A DNA stretch of 64,000 nucleotides from Helicovermis profundi (GTDB lineage Bacteria > Bacillota > Clostridia > Peptostreptococcales > Acidaminobacteraceae): positions 2,500,001 to 2,564,000 of the forward strand of contig NZ_AP028654.1 in the NCBI RefSeq assembly GCF_033097505.1, in the 5' to 3' direction. The first letter of the stretch is position 1; each line of letters starts with the position of its first letter. Of this stretch, positions 55,201 through 63,978 are shown piece after piece. Both the position numbers and the translations under genes were made by a program. The notes under the pieces are model-generated. The model saw nothing but the letters and a program-made list of their open reading frames with translations. It was not told where the DNA came from and did not search any database.

Positions 55201-56076
55201 CTAATTACTCTTCCTATTTACAACTGCTTCAAAAAATTCAGAAGCATTATAAGAACTTCTTACTAGTGGAGCTGAAGCAACAAATTTAAAACCTTTTTTA
55301 AGGGCATATTCCTTGTAATCATCAAATTCTTCAGGACTTACATACCTATCAAGTGGAAAGTGATCTTTTGACGGTGGTAAATATTGACCAATTGTAAGAA
55401 AATCTATATTTCTACCACTTAAATCATCTATTAATTTGTACACTTCTTCTTTCTTTTCTCCAAGTCCTAGCATAAATCCAGTTTTAGTATAAATATTAGA
55501 TCTATCTTTAACTTCACTAAGTAAATGAAGTGATTGTTCGTAGTCTGCTTCGGGTCTTACTGATGAGTATAACCTTTCTATAGTTTCAACATTGTGATTT
55601 ATTATGTCTGGCGACGATTTAATAACATTATCAAGACTTTCACTACAACCTTGAAAATCCGGAATTAATACTTCTATAATAGTATCTTTACTCGTATTTT
55701 GAATTGCTTTAACTGTATTATAAAAATGCATTGAACCACCATCATCTAAATCATCTCTAGTAACAGATGTTATTACTGCGTGTTTTAAACCCATTTCTTT
55801 AACTGCTTTAGCAAGTCTTTTTGGTTCTTCCATATCAACTGTTTCAGGTTTTCCGCCACTTATATTACAAAATTTACATCCTCTTGTACAGTTATTGCCA
55901 AGTATCATAAAGGTAGCAGTCCTTTTACTAAAACATTCTAGTCGATTTGGGCATGCAGCCCCTTCACAAACCGTATTAAGATTATTAGCCTTAAGTATTT
56001 CATTTACTTGCACTAGCTTTTTAGTATCTTTAATTTGAACTTTTAGCCACTCAGGCTTTCTTTGATATTCTTTCAT
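55201..56076 (-). CDS. lipA: Lipoyl synthase LipA
   Basis: 291 residues. The auxiliary cluster motif CEGAACPNRLEC (C-x4-C-x5-C) and the radical SAM motif CTRGCKFC are both present, with the C-terminal RSSYNASEF holding the third auxiliary ligand Ser. Inserts two sulfurs into octanoyl groups on E2/GcvH proteins. Follows lplA by 13 bp, forming a lipoylation pair. Confidence 0.96.
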   Translation of the reverse strand: MKEYQRKPEWLKVQIKDTKKLVQVNEILKANNLNTVCEGAACPNRLECFSKRTATFMILGNNCTRGCKFCNISGGKPETVDMEEPKRLAKAVKEMGLKHAVITSVTRDDLDDGGSMHFYNTVKAIQNTSKDTIIEVLIPDFQGCSESLDNVIKSSPDIINHNVETIERLYSSVRPEADYEQSLHLLSEVKDRSNIYTKTGFMLGLGEKKEEVYKLIDDLSGRNIDFLTIGQYLPPSKDHFPLDRYVSPEEFDDYKEYALKKGFKFVASAPLVRSSYNASEFFEAVVNRKSN

Positions 56077-56089
56077 TTTCTTTCCTCCA

Positions 56090-57088
56090 TTAAAATAATA
56101 ACGAAACTATTTCATCTAAAGTAATATTAGAAAAATATTCATCTATATTAAAATCACTTAATTTATTTTTAATATCTTCTTTATTATGATTTACTCCAAT
56201 CAATACTTTTTCAATATCTACAGTACTTTTTTGAGAGAAAAAATCTCCATTGAATTTAATTTTATAAATTTTTGCATTTTTAACTTCATAAGATGCTTCA
56301 ACAATACCACCTTTAAACTTTTCTTCATTATAAGAAGAATATTTTGGTGATTTTCCATAGTTCCACTCGTAAGTTAAGTACTTCTCTTCCATTAACTTAT
56401 CAATCTCATTTAAATCTTTCTCAGTAAATTTATAAAAAGAAGCATTATAGTTATTTTTAATGTGTTTGTTAATAAGATCTCTAAAGCCTAAAATATCAAG
56501 TTCTTTATTTTCTTCATTTAAATACTTATTAATATTAGTTACTCTTGATTTAACTGAATCTATTCCTTTACTCTTATATTTAATTTGGCTAGGATTAATA
56601 GCACTTACCAAATCTTTTAAATCTGCGCTATAAAGAAGTGCACCGTGATGAAGCACCCTATTTTTATATTTATACTGGGCGTTTCCAGATATTTTCATAC
56701 CATCAACGACTAAATCGTTTCTTCCCGAAAATTCTGCATTAACTCCAATACTTTTAAGTACTTCTAAAATTGGAATCGTAAATTTTCTAAAATCAGTAAA
56801 AGAACTTTTATCTTCTGCTTTATCATCCGTTTTAATAAAACCAAATGCAATATTGCCTAAATCAAAAAAAACTGTTCCGCCTCCAGTAATTCGCCTTACA
56901 ACACCTATATTATTTTCTTTTACATAATCATAATTTATTTCTTTAAGAGCATTTTGATTATTACCTATTAATATAGATCTTTCACCTCTCCAAAGCATAA
57001 ATATATCATCATCAAAGTTTTTCATCATATATTCTTCAGCTGCTAGATTAAAAAATGAACTCGTATTATCATTTAAAACAATTAACAT
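56090..57088 (-). CDS. lplA: Lipoate-protein ligase A
   Basis: 332 residues from ATG 57088 (GGAGG, 6-nt spacer); the frame up to 57109 lacks a ribosome site. BPL/LPL fold with RRITGGGTVFFDLGNIAFGF, KISGNAQYKYKNRVLHHGALLYS, and an accessory C-terminal domain. Attaches lipoate or octanoate to lipoyl domains. With LipA it would service the glycine cleavage H protein or 2-oxoacid dehydrogenases encoded elsewhere. Confidence 0.94.
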   Translation of the reverse strand: MLIVLNDNTSSFFNLAAEEYMMKNFDDDIFMLWRGERSILIGNNQNALKEINYDYVKENNIGVVRRITGGGTVFFDLGNIAFGFIKTDDKAEDKSSFTDFRKFTIPILEVLKSIGVNAEFSGRNDLVVDGMKISGNAQYKYKNRVLHHGALLYSADLKDLVSAINPSQIKYKSKGIDSVKSRVTNINKYLNEENKELDILGFRDLINKHIKNNYNASFYKFTEKDLNEIDKLMEEKYLTYEWNYGKSPKYSSYNEEKFKGGIVEASYEVKNAKIYKIKFNGDFFSQKSTVDIEKVLIGVNHNKEDIKNKLSDFNIDEYFSNITLDEIVSLLF

Positions 57089-57267
57089 AAATAGCCTCCT
57101 ATTTGTCAAACATATATATTAACCTCTTCCATTGTACTACATATTTTTATCTGAGCAATATATTTTATACAATAAAATTATTTTTGTAATTTTTAACGTA
57201 TATAAATATTTTTTTAACGAAATTTAATTATATGTTAACTTTATTAAATTATTGCAGTTCAATCGGA

Positions 57268-57336
57268 CAATTTTGTACATTTTCTTTTGTAAAAAGATAT
57301 TATTGTCCATTTATGTCTTGACATGTACAAAATTGG
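57268..57336 (+). promoter_or_regulatory. 13-bp inverted repeat around the copper-operon promoter
   Basis: CAATTTTGTACAT (57268-57280) and ATGTACAAAATTG (57323-57335) are exact reverse complements, the right one filling the promoter spacer. TGTACA cores lie 50 bp apart. A GGACAA / TTGTCC pair lies between. Likely site for the HTH protein encoded next. Confidence 0.6.
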
Positions 57337-57346
57337 GGTGTATAAT
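57318..57346 (+). promoter_or_regulatory. Consensus promoter of the copper operon
   Basis: TTGACA (57318-57323), 17-bp spacer, TATAAT (57341-57346): a perfect housekeeping promoter, 30 bp before the ATG of the HTH gene. Such a strong promoter suggests repression as the control. Confidence 0.88.
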
Positions 57347-57375
57347 AAAAATATAATTACTAGGAGGAGAAAATT

Positions 57376-57867
57376 ATGAACAATCCTTATTATTCTGTAG
57401 ACGAAGTAGCTAATAAACTTGAAGTTCATGCTAAAACCATTAGAAGATATATTTATAGTGGAAAAATATCAGCCAAAAAAATTGGAGGCCAGTGGAGAAT
57501 TTATCAAACTGACTTAGATGAATACATTAGTTCTACTACTAGAACTTGTCATCATGCAACTTCTAATAACCAAGAACTTATTAGCGAAGATGATTTTTGT
57601 GTTTTTATGGATAACCATTTATTTGATCCTTCTACAAAAATACAACTGTGTATTATAGTAGATTTATTTATTAAAGACAAAAGTGAAATTAAAGATATTA
57701 CTAACGAAATAATGGATGCATTAAATGAGTTCGAAAATGATGACTATAACAATCGATATAATTACGTTTTCGATAAAAGTGAAAATAAAGCACGCTTTGT
57801 TCTTTGGGGCAGTCCATCTTTTATGGAAACAGTTACTAAAAAATTAAAAAAATTTGAGGTGAAATAA
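57376..57867 (+). CDS. HTH regulator of the copper operon, excisionase/MerR-like N-terminus
   Basis: 163 residues. The N-terminal HTH (4-52, [22 protein letters not shown], then [18 protein letters not shown]) is of the excisionase/MerR type. A TCHHATS segment at about 56-62 could bind a metal. The C-terminal 95 residues, with [29 protein letters not shown] and [17 protein letters not shown], form an alpha/beta ferredoxin-like domain I cannot name. It starts the operon with copA 1 bp after its stop, so a copper-responsive repressor is likely. Confidence 0.78.
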   Translation: MNNPYYSVDEVANKLEVHAKTIRRYIYSGKISAKKIGGQWRIYQTDLDEYISSTTRTCHHATSNNQELISEDDFCVFMDNHLFDPSTKIQLCIIVDLFIKDKSEIKDITNEIMDALNEFENDDYNNRYNYVFDKSENKARFVLWGSPSFMETVTKKLKKFEVK

Positions 57868-57868
57868 T

Positions 57869-60316
57869 ATGACAATAAAAAAAGAATATTTAATTGATGG
57901 TATGACATGTTCTTCTTGTTCAGCTACTGTTGAAAAAGTTACTTCTAAATTAGAAGGCGTTAATTCATCAGTTGTAAATTTAACTACAAAAAAAATTACT
58001 ATTGAATTTGATGAAAATTTAGTTAGCCAAAAAGATATATTTGAAAAAATTGAAAAAGCTGGCTACGAGCCAAACATCATAATCAATGAAAAAAGCATAG
58101 TTATACCAGTTGATGATATGACTTGCTCTGCATGTGCTATCGCCGTTGAAAAAGCAATAAATAAATTAGATGGAATTATTTCTGTCACAGTTAACGGACT
58201 AGCAGAAAAAGCTTATATTACTTATAATAGCGATTTGCTTAGAATTTCAGAAATCAAACACGCTATAAAAAAAGCTGGTTATGTTCCAAAAACAATCGAA
58301 ATTGAAAAAAACGAGGATGATATTAATAGTAAAGCTAAACTTGATATTATGTGGGTAAAATTTATCGTTGCAATTTCATTTGCTATTCCTTTACTTTATA
58401 TTGCAATGGGACATATGTTAAAATTACCTTTACCAAGTATAATAAATCCGCTTTACTATCCACTTAATTTTGCTTTAATTCAAATTTTACTACTTATACC
58501 TATTGTCATCGCTGGAAATAAGTTTTATACAATTGGATTTAGAACACTTTTTAGCGGACATCCAAATATGGACTCTCTAATCGCTATTGGTACAAGTGCT
58601 GCAATAGCATATGGAATATATGCAACTTATATGATTTCAAATGGCAATATAGAATATTACAAGGATTTATACTTTGAAACTGCTGGAATAATCATTGCAT
58701 TAATTATGCTTGGAAAATCTTTAGAAAATAGATCTAAAGGTAAAACTTCTGAAGCAATAAAAAAATTAATAGATTTAAAGCCAAAATTTGCAGTTGTTTT
58801 ACATGACGGTGAAGAAATTACTATACCAATTGACGAAGTTGAAATTGGTGATATTGTAAGGGTAAAACCTGGAGAAAAAGTACCCGTTGACGGGATAATC
58901 ACAAAAGGTTTTTCTAGTATTGATGAATCTATGCTCACTGGCGAAAGTATCCCTGTTGAAAAACAAGTTGGAAGTAGTGTTTCTGGTGCAACAATTAATA
59001 AAAATGGTCTTTTAGAAATTGAAACTAAAAAAGTTGGAAAAGATACAGCAATATCTAAGATAATTGAATTAGTTGAAGGTGCTCAAGGTACAAAAGCGCC
59101 AATTGCAAAATTAGCCGATGTTATATCAGGTTATTTTGTACCAATAGTAATACTTATTGCTATAATTTCTTCAGTATCATGGTATATAGCTACAAAAGAT
59201 ATTAACTTTTCACTTAAAATATTTATTGCAGTTCTTGTTATAGCATGCCCTTGCGCACTTGGTCTTGCAACACCTACTGCCATAATGGTTGGTACCGGTA
59301 AAGGTGCAGATAATGGAATTTTAATCAAAAGTGGTGTTTCACTTGAAACTGCACATAAAATCACGACAGTTATATTTGATAAAACTGGAACTATAACTAA
59401 AGGAAAACCTGAAGTTACAAAAATATTAACATTTAATTCTCATTCTGAAAATGAAATACTTAAAATAGCAGCTTCTGCTGAAAAAGGATCAGAGCATCCA
59501 CTTGGAGATGCCATTGTTAAGAAATTTGAAGAACTCAACACTCCATTTTTAGAGGTTACTTCTTTTGACAACATTCCTGGTTACGGAATTGAAGTATCAC
59601 TTGAGAATAACGTTAGTGCAATTATTGGCAATAAAAAAATAATTGATAAAAATAAAATTAACTTGCCTTCTAATGATATCGTTACAAAACTTGCTAAAGA
59701 AGGAAATACACCGATATTCGTTGCAATAGACGGTATTTTAGCTGGAATAATTGGAGTTTCTGATGTAATAAAAGATACAAGTTTAGAAGCTATAAACAAT
59801 CTCCATAAACAAAACATAAAGGTTGCAATGATTACTGGAGATCATAAGGATACTGCAAATGCGATTGCAAAACAAGTAAATATTGATATAGTAATTGCTG
59901 AAGTATTACCAGAAGATAAGGCAAATGAAGTCAAAAAGCTACAAAATGATAATTCAATAATAGCTATGGTTGGAGACGGAATAAATGACGCCCCAGCTCT
60001 TGCACAGGCTGATGTTGGAATTGCAATTAGTTCCGGAAGTGACGTTGCCATTGAATCGGCTGATATTGTTCTAATGAAAAATGATCTTAGAGACGTTTCA
60101 ACTGCAATTAGTTTAAGCAAAGCTACTATTAGAAACATCAAACAAAATCTATTTTGGGCATTTGCATATAATACTGCAGGTATTCCACTTGCTGCTGGAG
60201 TAGTATATTTACTTGGTGGACCACTATTAAATCCAATATTTGCTGCTGCTGCAATGTCTATGAGCTCAGTATCTGTTGTTACTAATGCTCTTAGACTAAG
60301 GCATTTTTCAAAGTAA
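57869..60316 (+). CDS. copA: Copper-exporting P1B-type ATPase CopA
   Basis: 815 residues. Two N-terminal heavy-metal domains (MTCSSC at about 12-17, MTCSAC at about 84-89), eight membrane helices, the CPC metal site ([12 protein letters not shown]), actuator TGES (LTGESIPVE), phosphorylation DKTGT, SEHPLG, and [10 protein letters not shown]. The YN and MSSVS residues of Cu(I) pumps appear at the end ([25 protein letters not shown]). It expels Cu+ using ATP. Confidence 0.97.
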   Translation: MTIKKEYLIDGMTCSSCSATVEKVTSKLEGVNSSVVNLTTKKITIEFDENLVSQKDIFEKIEKAGYEPNIIINEKSIVIPVDDMTCSACAIAVEKAINKLDGIISVTVNGLAEKAYITYNSDLLRISEIKHAIKKAGYVPKTIEIEKNEDDINSKAKLDIMWVKFIVAISFAIPLLYIAMGHMLKLPLPSIINPLYYPLNFALIQILLLIPIVIAGNKFYTIGFRTLFSGHPNMDSLIAIGTSAAIAYGIYATYMISNGNIEYYKDLYFETAGIIIALIMLGKSLENRSKGKTSEAIKKLIDLKPKFAVVLHDGEEITIPIDEVEIGDIVRVKPGEKVPVDGIITKGFSSIDESMLTGESIPVEKQVGSSVSGATINKNGLLEIETKKVGKDTAISKIIELVEGAQGTKAPIAKLADVISGYFVPIVILIAIISSVSWYIATKDINFSLKIFIAVLVIACPCALGLATPTAIMVGTGKGADNGILIKSGVSLETAHKITTVIFDKTGTITKGKPEVTKILTFNSHSENEILKIAASAEKGSEHPLGDAIVKKFEELNTPFLEVTSFDNIPGYGIEVSLENNVSAIIGNKKIIDKNKINLPSNDIVTKLAKEGNTPIFVAIDGILAGIIGVSDVIKDTSLEAINNLHKQNIKVAMITGDHKDTANAIAKQVNIDIVIAEVLPEDKANEVKKLQNDNSIIAMVGDGINDAPALAQADVGIAISSGSDVAIESADIVLMKNDLRDVSTAISLSKATIRNIKQNLFWAFAYNTAGIPLAAGVVYLLGGPLLNPIFAAAAMSMSSVSVVTNALRLRHFSK

Positions 60317-60545
60317 GTTTCGCTCTTCACGCCAAAGGCGTAAGGCAAGCTTAACTTATTTTGAAAAATGTACATCTTAAAACATATATATTTTTTATAA
60401 ACTCGTTTAGCTAAAGCTAAACATTGAGGAATCAAATGAAGGATTTACTAAAGTCTGATTTAAAAATTCCCACTTATAAAAGTGGTGTCTTAACTCTAAA
60501 AACTAAGAATAACTTATTAAAACTATTTTACTAACGGAGGTTAAT
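60317..60545 (+). other. copA-copZ spacer with hairpins, possible insertion-sequence remnant
   Basis: Three hairpins lie in a row: ACGCC-AAA-GGCGT (60333-60345), TTTAGCT-AA-AGCTAAA (60404-60419) and CCACTT-ATAA-AAGTGG (60470-60485), the last framed by AAATTC and TGTCTTAAC. The look recalls subterminal hairpins of IS200/IS605-type ends. A 32-codon frame (60436-60534, GAGGA before ATG, MKDLLKSDLK start) crosses it; I do not recognise it. Confidence 0.4.
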
Positions 60546-60755
60546 ATGAAAAAAACTATTACAATTAACGGAATGTCTTGTCACCACTGTGAAATGCGAG
60601 TAGAAAACGCTTTAAAAGAATTAAATATTGATGTCATTTCTGTAAGTGCCAGCGAAAACAATGCTATCGTTGAACTTAGTGATGATTTTGATACAAAAAA
60701 AATTGCTGAAACTATTGACGATGTGGGCTATGAAATGATTGATATTAAATCTTAA
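60546..60755 (+). CDS. copZ: Copper chaperone CopZ
   Basis: 69 residues, a single heavy-metal-associated domain with MSCHHCEMRVENAL. Delivers Cu(I) to CopA. GGAGG stands 5 nt before the ATG. Ends just before a clear terminator. Confidence 0.94.
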   Translation: MKKTITINGMSCHHCEMRVENALKELNIDVISVSASENNAIVELSDDFDTKKIAETIDDVGYEMIDIKS

Positions 60756-60766
60756 TGAAAAATTTT

Positions 60767-60792
60767 AAAACCGTAACTATTGTTACGGTTTT
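60767..60792 (+). terminator. Terminator after copZ
   Basis: AAAACCGTAAC-TATT-GTTACGGTTTT, perfect 11-bp stem with T-run. Confidence 0.88.
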
Positions 60793-60876
60793 AACTTTGT
60801 AAAATAGTCTATAATACAAATGTAGTAGTTAATAATTTATCCATCAATTATTTTAAATAAAATAAAGGAAGGTATT

Positions 60877-61572
60877 ATGAATCCCAAAAATGCCGTACTT
60901 CAAAAGGTAAGAAATAATAAAAGAACTTATGGTATCACTCCAAGAATTCCTGGTGGTTTTGTAACTCCAGAAATACTTATAAAAATCTCAGAGGTTTCTA
61001 AAAAATATAATGGCACTATAAAAATTACTAGTGGTCAAAGGATAACTATACTTGGATTAAATGCAGAAGATATTGATAATATTTGGCAAGAACTTGATAT
61101 GGAACCTGCAATATTATCATCCTATTCAGTAAAAAATGTTGAAATTTGTCCTGCCTCATTTTGTAAGCGTTCAAGGCAAAATTCAATGAAGCTTGGTTTA
61201 AAACTTGAAAAACGTTTTTACGGTGCTCCTTGTCCTAATAGAACTAAAATTGGAGTGGTCGGTTGCTTAAATGGTTGTTCTAGCGTACATGCAAAAGATA
61301 TTGGCCTTCTGGCTAATGAAGAAGGTTTCATAGTTGTTGCTGGTGGAAGTGCTGGATATAATCAACGCCTATCTGATACAATTGCTAGAAATCTTTCAGA
61401 AGATGAAGCTTTTTGTATGGTAGAATCAATTTATGAAGTTTACAATGAAAAAGCTGATTTTGGACAAAAATTAGGTCCATTTATAGATAAAATTGGATTA
61501 GATAGTTTTAAAGAACTTGTTTTTAAAGTATATAATAGTAAATTAACTAAAAAGGAGAAGATCAATGAGTAA
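60877..61572 (+). CDS. Small siroheme [4Fe-4S] nitrite/sulfite reductase-like protein
   Basis: 231 residues, about half of a normal sulfite or nitrite reductase. It has one ferredoxin-like half domain (GGFVTPEILIKISEVSKKYNGTIKITSGQRITILG) and one siroheme/Fe-S domain: ICPASFCKR supplies two Cys at C-x4-C, and GCLNGCSSVHAKDIGL supplies C-x3-C. Most relatives have C-x5-C (CPGTxFC), so the first spacing is one shorter. Substrate could be sulfite or nitrite or a small sulfur compound. Overlaps the next gene by 8 bp. Confidence 0.82.
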   Translation: MNPKNAVLQKVRNNKRTYGITPRIPGGFVTPEILIKISEVSKKYNGTIKITSGQRITILGLNAEDIDNIWQELDMEPAILSSYSVKNVEICPASFCKRSRQNSMKLGLKLEKRFYGAPCPNRTKIGVVGCLNGCSSVHAKDIGLLANEEGFIVVAGGSAGYNQRLSDTIARNLSEDEAFCMVESIYEVYNEKADFGQKLGPFIDKIGLDSFKELVFKVYNSKLTKKEKINE

Positions 61573-62218
61573 ATTTTTAGCACCAATTCATACATGGTTA
61601 TTTAATAAAATTAAATTACTTGAATCAATTGAAAAAGATATAAGAAGTCTTAAAATACTTACTGAAGAGGAAAAAAAAGCTCTTTACACTACTCTATCAA
61701 ATAAGTACGGAGAACTACTGGACGAAAGACCAATTGAAGAATTAATTGATACAGACAATATTCATGGATGGCTTCAGGGTAGAATAAAAATAGCTGAAAC
61801 TCGCCAAAGTGAACTAACATTTGCTTTACTAAATAAAAATAAAGATACTGCAATGAATGAATTACTATCAATTTATAAGAATTACGGATTTGAATCTGCA
61901 AAAAAAGTAAATATTGATAAAAACATTAATGAACCTGAATTTATACTCAATTCAACTAATAATTTTCTAGTAGAAGGTATGCCATGCGATAGAATAAATA
62001 CAATAACATTAAATACAGAAAATGAACTTAATTGGAATTCAGCAAGATGCTTACATGAAGAATATTGGAATTCAACTGGAAACAATGTAGAAGTTTACTA
62101 TAATCTTAGAAAATCATTTATTAATGGATTTATTGATGGCCTTAATTTGAACTATAATTATGATTTTGATATAATTAAGACCACTACACTTAATAGTATT
62201 AATCATTCAATCAAATAA
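61565..62218 (+). CDS. Unknown protein coupled to the mini siroheme reductase
   Basis: 217 residues, not recognised. Mostly helical and soluble. Eye-catching residues are H9 (APIHTWLF), H near 67 (DNIHGWLQGRI), C in VEGMPCDRIN and C-x-H in ARCLHEEYWN, which could bind a metal or heme. The start overlaps the reductase gene, with AAGGAG upstream, so the two are translationally coupled. A partner or maturation factor for the reductase is the simplest guess. Confidence 0.6.
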   Translation: MSKFLAPIHTWLFNKIKLLESIEKDIRSLKILTEEEKKALYTTLSNKYGELLDERPIEELIDTDNIHGWLQGRIKIAETRQSELTFALLNKNKDTAMNELLSIYKNYGFESAKKVNIDKNINEPEFILNSTNNFLVEGMPCDRINTITLNTENELNWNSARCLHEEYWNSTGNNVEVYYNLRKSFINGFIDGLNLNYNYDFDIIKTTTLNSINHSIK

Positions 62219-62266
62219 CAGCATTAGTTGTTTTTATAACTACAACATTCTCAAAAGGAGGAAATT

Positions 62267-62455
62267 ATGATTACTAAAGACTCACTTATAGGCGATATAA
62301 TAATGAAATATCCAAAAGCAGTAGAAATACTTATGAATAATGGCATGGGATGCGTCGGTTGTCCTTCTTCGCAAATCGAATCTATTGACCAAGCTGCTGC
62401 TATACACGGCATGGATATTGAAAAATTATTAGAAGAATTAAATAAAGCACTATAG
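62267..62455 (+). CDS. DUF1858 small redox-type protein
   Basis: 62 residues. MITKDSLIGDIIMKYPKAVEILMNNGMGCVGCPSS is the DUF1858 pattern with a CxGC pair, related to the N-terminal domain of iron-sulfur repair protein ScdA/RIC. Possibly a thiol or sulfur carrier. GGAGG precedes the ATG. Third gene of the siroheme set, 48 bp after the unknown gene, followed by a terminator. Confidence 0.85.
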   Translation: MITKDSLIGDIIMKYPKAVEILMNNGMGCVGCPSSQIESIDQAAAIHGMDIEKLLEELNKAL

Positions 62456-62479
62456 TATTCACATAAATGAATTTCTTGG

Positions 62480-62513
62480 ATTCAGAGGGAGTTTTTACTC
62501 CCTCTTTGAATCT
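62480..62513 (+). terminator. Terminator after the DUF1858 gene
   Basis: GATTC and GAATC enclose GAGGGAGT-TTTT-ACTCCCTC, a strong stem, within 30 bp of the stop codon. Confidence 0.8.
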
Positions 62514-62531
62514 TAGAAAACATAACCCAGA

Positions 62532-62593
62532 GCCTTTTTAGAGTTCTTTATCCCCCACTTTTTAAGAAGTGGGGGTATTAGAACTCTAAGGCA
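62532..62593. repeat. Compound palindrome, possible IS200/IS605-like or REP-type element
   Basis: Outer arms GCCT..TAGAGTTCT and AGAACTCTA-AGGC, then a symmetric TTAT/TATT internal loop, then CCCCCACTT-TTTAAG-AAGTGGGGG. About 22 bp are paired in 62 nt. It has no T-run and lies between two terminators. The CCCACTT/AAGTGGG core is like the hairpin at 60470. Confidence 0.5.
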
Positions 62594-62599
62594 TCGGAT

Positions 62600-62643
62600 A
62601 AAAAGAAGGGATTAAGTGTTATCAACTTAACCCCTTCTTTTTT
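62600..62643. terminator. Bidirectional terminator downstream of yerC
   Basis: AAAAGAAGGG and CCCTTCTTTT, then TTAAGT and ACTTAA, pair around a GTTATCA loop with a single A-C mismatch; T-runs on both strands. Confidence 0.82.
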
Positions 62644-62681
62644 ACATACTAGTTTAATCACATTGCAGTACTCAATAGCTT

Positions 62682-62984
62682 CTATTTGTTTTCAATAAGT
62701 CTATCGAGTATTAAATTGTAACCACCTTGACCACCCTGAATACTTTTATTTACTTTACTAATTGTTGCAGAGCTTGCATAGGTCTTTTTTTCAATTTCAA
62801 TCCACTTTGTATTATTTCTTAAACATTTTGCAATAGATAATCTTTGAGCCATAGATAAAAGTTCATTAATAGTGCAGATATCTTCAAAAAATTTATAGCA
62901 TTCTTCTCTATTATTAAGCGAAAGGATGGCATCAAATAAATCGTCCATTTCTTTTGACTTAAGCTTTGAATTATATGTATTCAA
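62682..62984 (-). CDS. YerC/YecD family TrpR-related protein
   Basis: 100 residues. TrpR-like HTH with EDICTINELLSMAQRLSIAKCL and TYASSATISKVNKSIQGGQGGYNLIL. Known relatives in Bacillota are small putative regulators; no tryptophan genes are near. Monocistronic. Confidence 0.9.
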   Translation of the reverse strand: MNTYNSKLKSKEMDDLFDAILSLNNREECYKFFEDICTINELLSMAQRLSIAKCLRNNTKWIEIEKKTYASSATISKVNKSIQGGQGGYNLILDRLIENK

Positions 62985-63108
62985 ATTATTTCCTCCTTAT
63001 AAAGCACAACTTACTACTTCAATTATATTTAATGAAGAAAGATTTGTAAAGAAAATTGCCTATAATTTTATCAATGAATACTATAAACTAAATAATACTA
63101 TATTAAAT

Positions 63109-63148
63109 AAAAAAATCTGATTAAAAATATATCTTAATCAGATTTTTT
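63109..63148. terminator. Terminator after the ZIP transporter gene
   Basis: AAAAAAATCTGATTAA and TTAATCAGATTTTTT form a 15-bp stem with a 9-nt loop, 18 bp past the stop of the minus-strand gene. Confidence 0.82.
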
Positions 63149-63165
63149 ATAAAACAAGAATTTTT

Positions 63166-63978
63166 TTAACCAAGTGCTACATCTAGAATCATCATAACAG
63201 AAAAACCTACCATTGCACCAATAGTTGCAACATCTGTTTTATGATCTGATTGAGCTTCTGGAATAAGTTCTTCAACAACAACGTATATCATTGCTCCAGC
63301 CGCAAAAGCAAGTGCATACGGCAAAATTGGTCTCATCATAATTACTAAAGCCGCTCCAATAACACCTGCAATTGGTTCAACAATTCCAGATGCCTGACCA
63401 TACATAAACGCTTTAAACCTAGACATATTTTCCCTTCTTAAAGGTATAGAAACTGCTGCACCTTCAGGAAAATTTTGTATACCAATACCTATCGCTAGTG
63501 CAACAGCACCTGCAAGCGTTGCTGATGGAAGTCCATATGCAACTGCTCCAAAAGCAACTCCAACTGCCAAACCTTCTGGTATATTATGTAGGGTTATTGC
63601 AAGTACCAATAAAATACTTCTTTGCCAGCTTGTTTTAATACCTTCAGCTTCTTCAATTTTAAGTCCCAAATGTAAATGTGGAAGAAGTTTATCTACTAAA
63701 AATAAAAACGCTCCACCACCTAAAAATCCTACTGCTGCTGGGACCCAAGGAATTACATTCATTTGTTCTGCCATTTCAATTGATGGGGCAAGTAGTGACC
63801 AAAAACTTGCTGCAATCATAACACCTGCTGCAAAACCTAACATCCCATTTAAAACAGTCTTATTAATTTTCTTGAAGAAAAATACCATCGATGCCCCAAG
63901 AGCTGTAACAAACCATGTAAATAATGTTGCAAATAAAGCCTGTATTACAGGAGAATATCCTATTAACCAATCAAACAT
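63166..63978 (-). CDS. ZIP family divalent metal transporter
   Basis: 270 residues, eight membrane helices. Metal-site helices IV and V are [19 protein letters not shown] and [16 protein letters not shown], the HN-PEG and QN-PEG signatures of the ZupT/GufA branch. It would import zinc or iron. ATG behind GGATGTG, with its promoter at or beyond the window's right edge. Confidence 0.92.
   Translation of the reverse strand: MFDWLIGYSPVIQALFATLFTWFVTALGASMVFFFKKINKTVLNGMLGFAAGVMIAASFWSLLAPSIEMAEQMNVIPWVPAAVGFLGGGAFLFLVDKLLPHLHLGLKIEEAEGIKTSWQRSILLVLAITLHNIPEGLAVGVAFGAVAYGLPSATLAGAVALAIGIGIQNFPEGAAVSIPLRRENMSRFKAFMYGQASGIVEPIAGVIGAALVIMMRPILPYALAFAAGAMIYVVVEELIPEAQSDHKTDVATIGAMVGFSVMMILDVALG

Noticed and set aside
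59842-60435. 197-codon minus-strand frame across the end of copA
   Set aside because: Antisense to the conserved ATPase core and membrane helices; no ribosome site, no known family.
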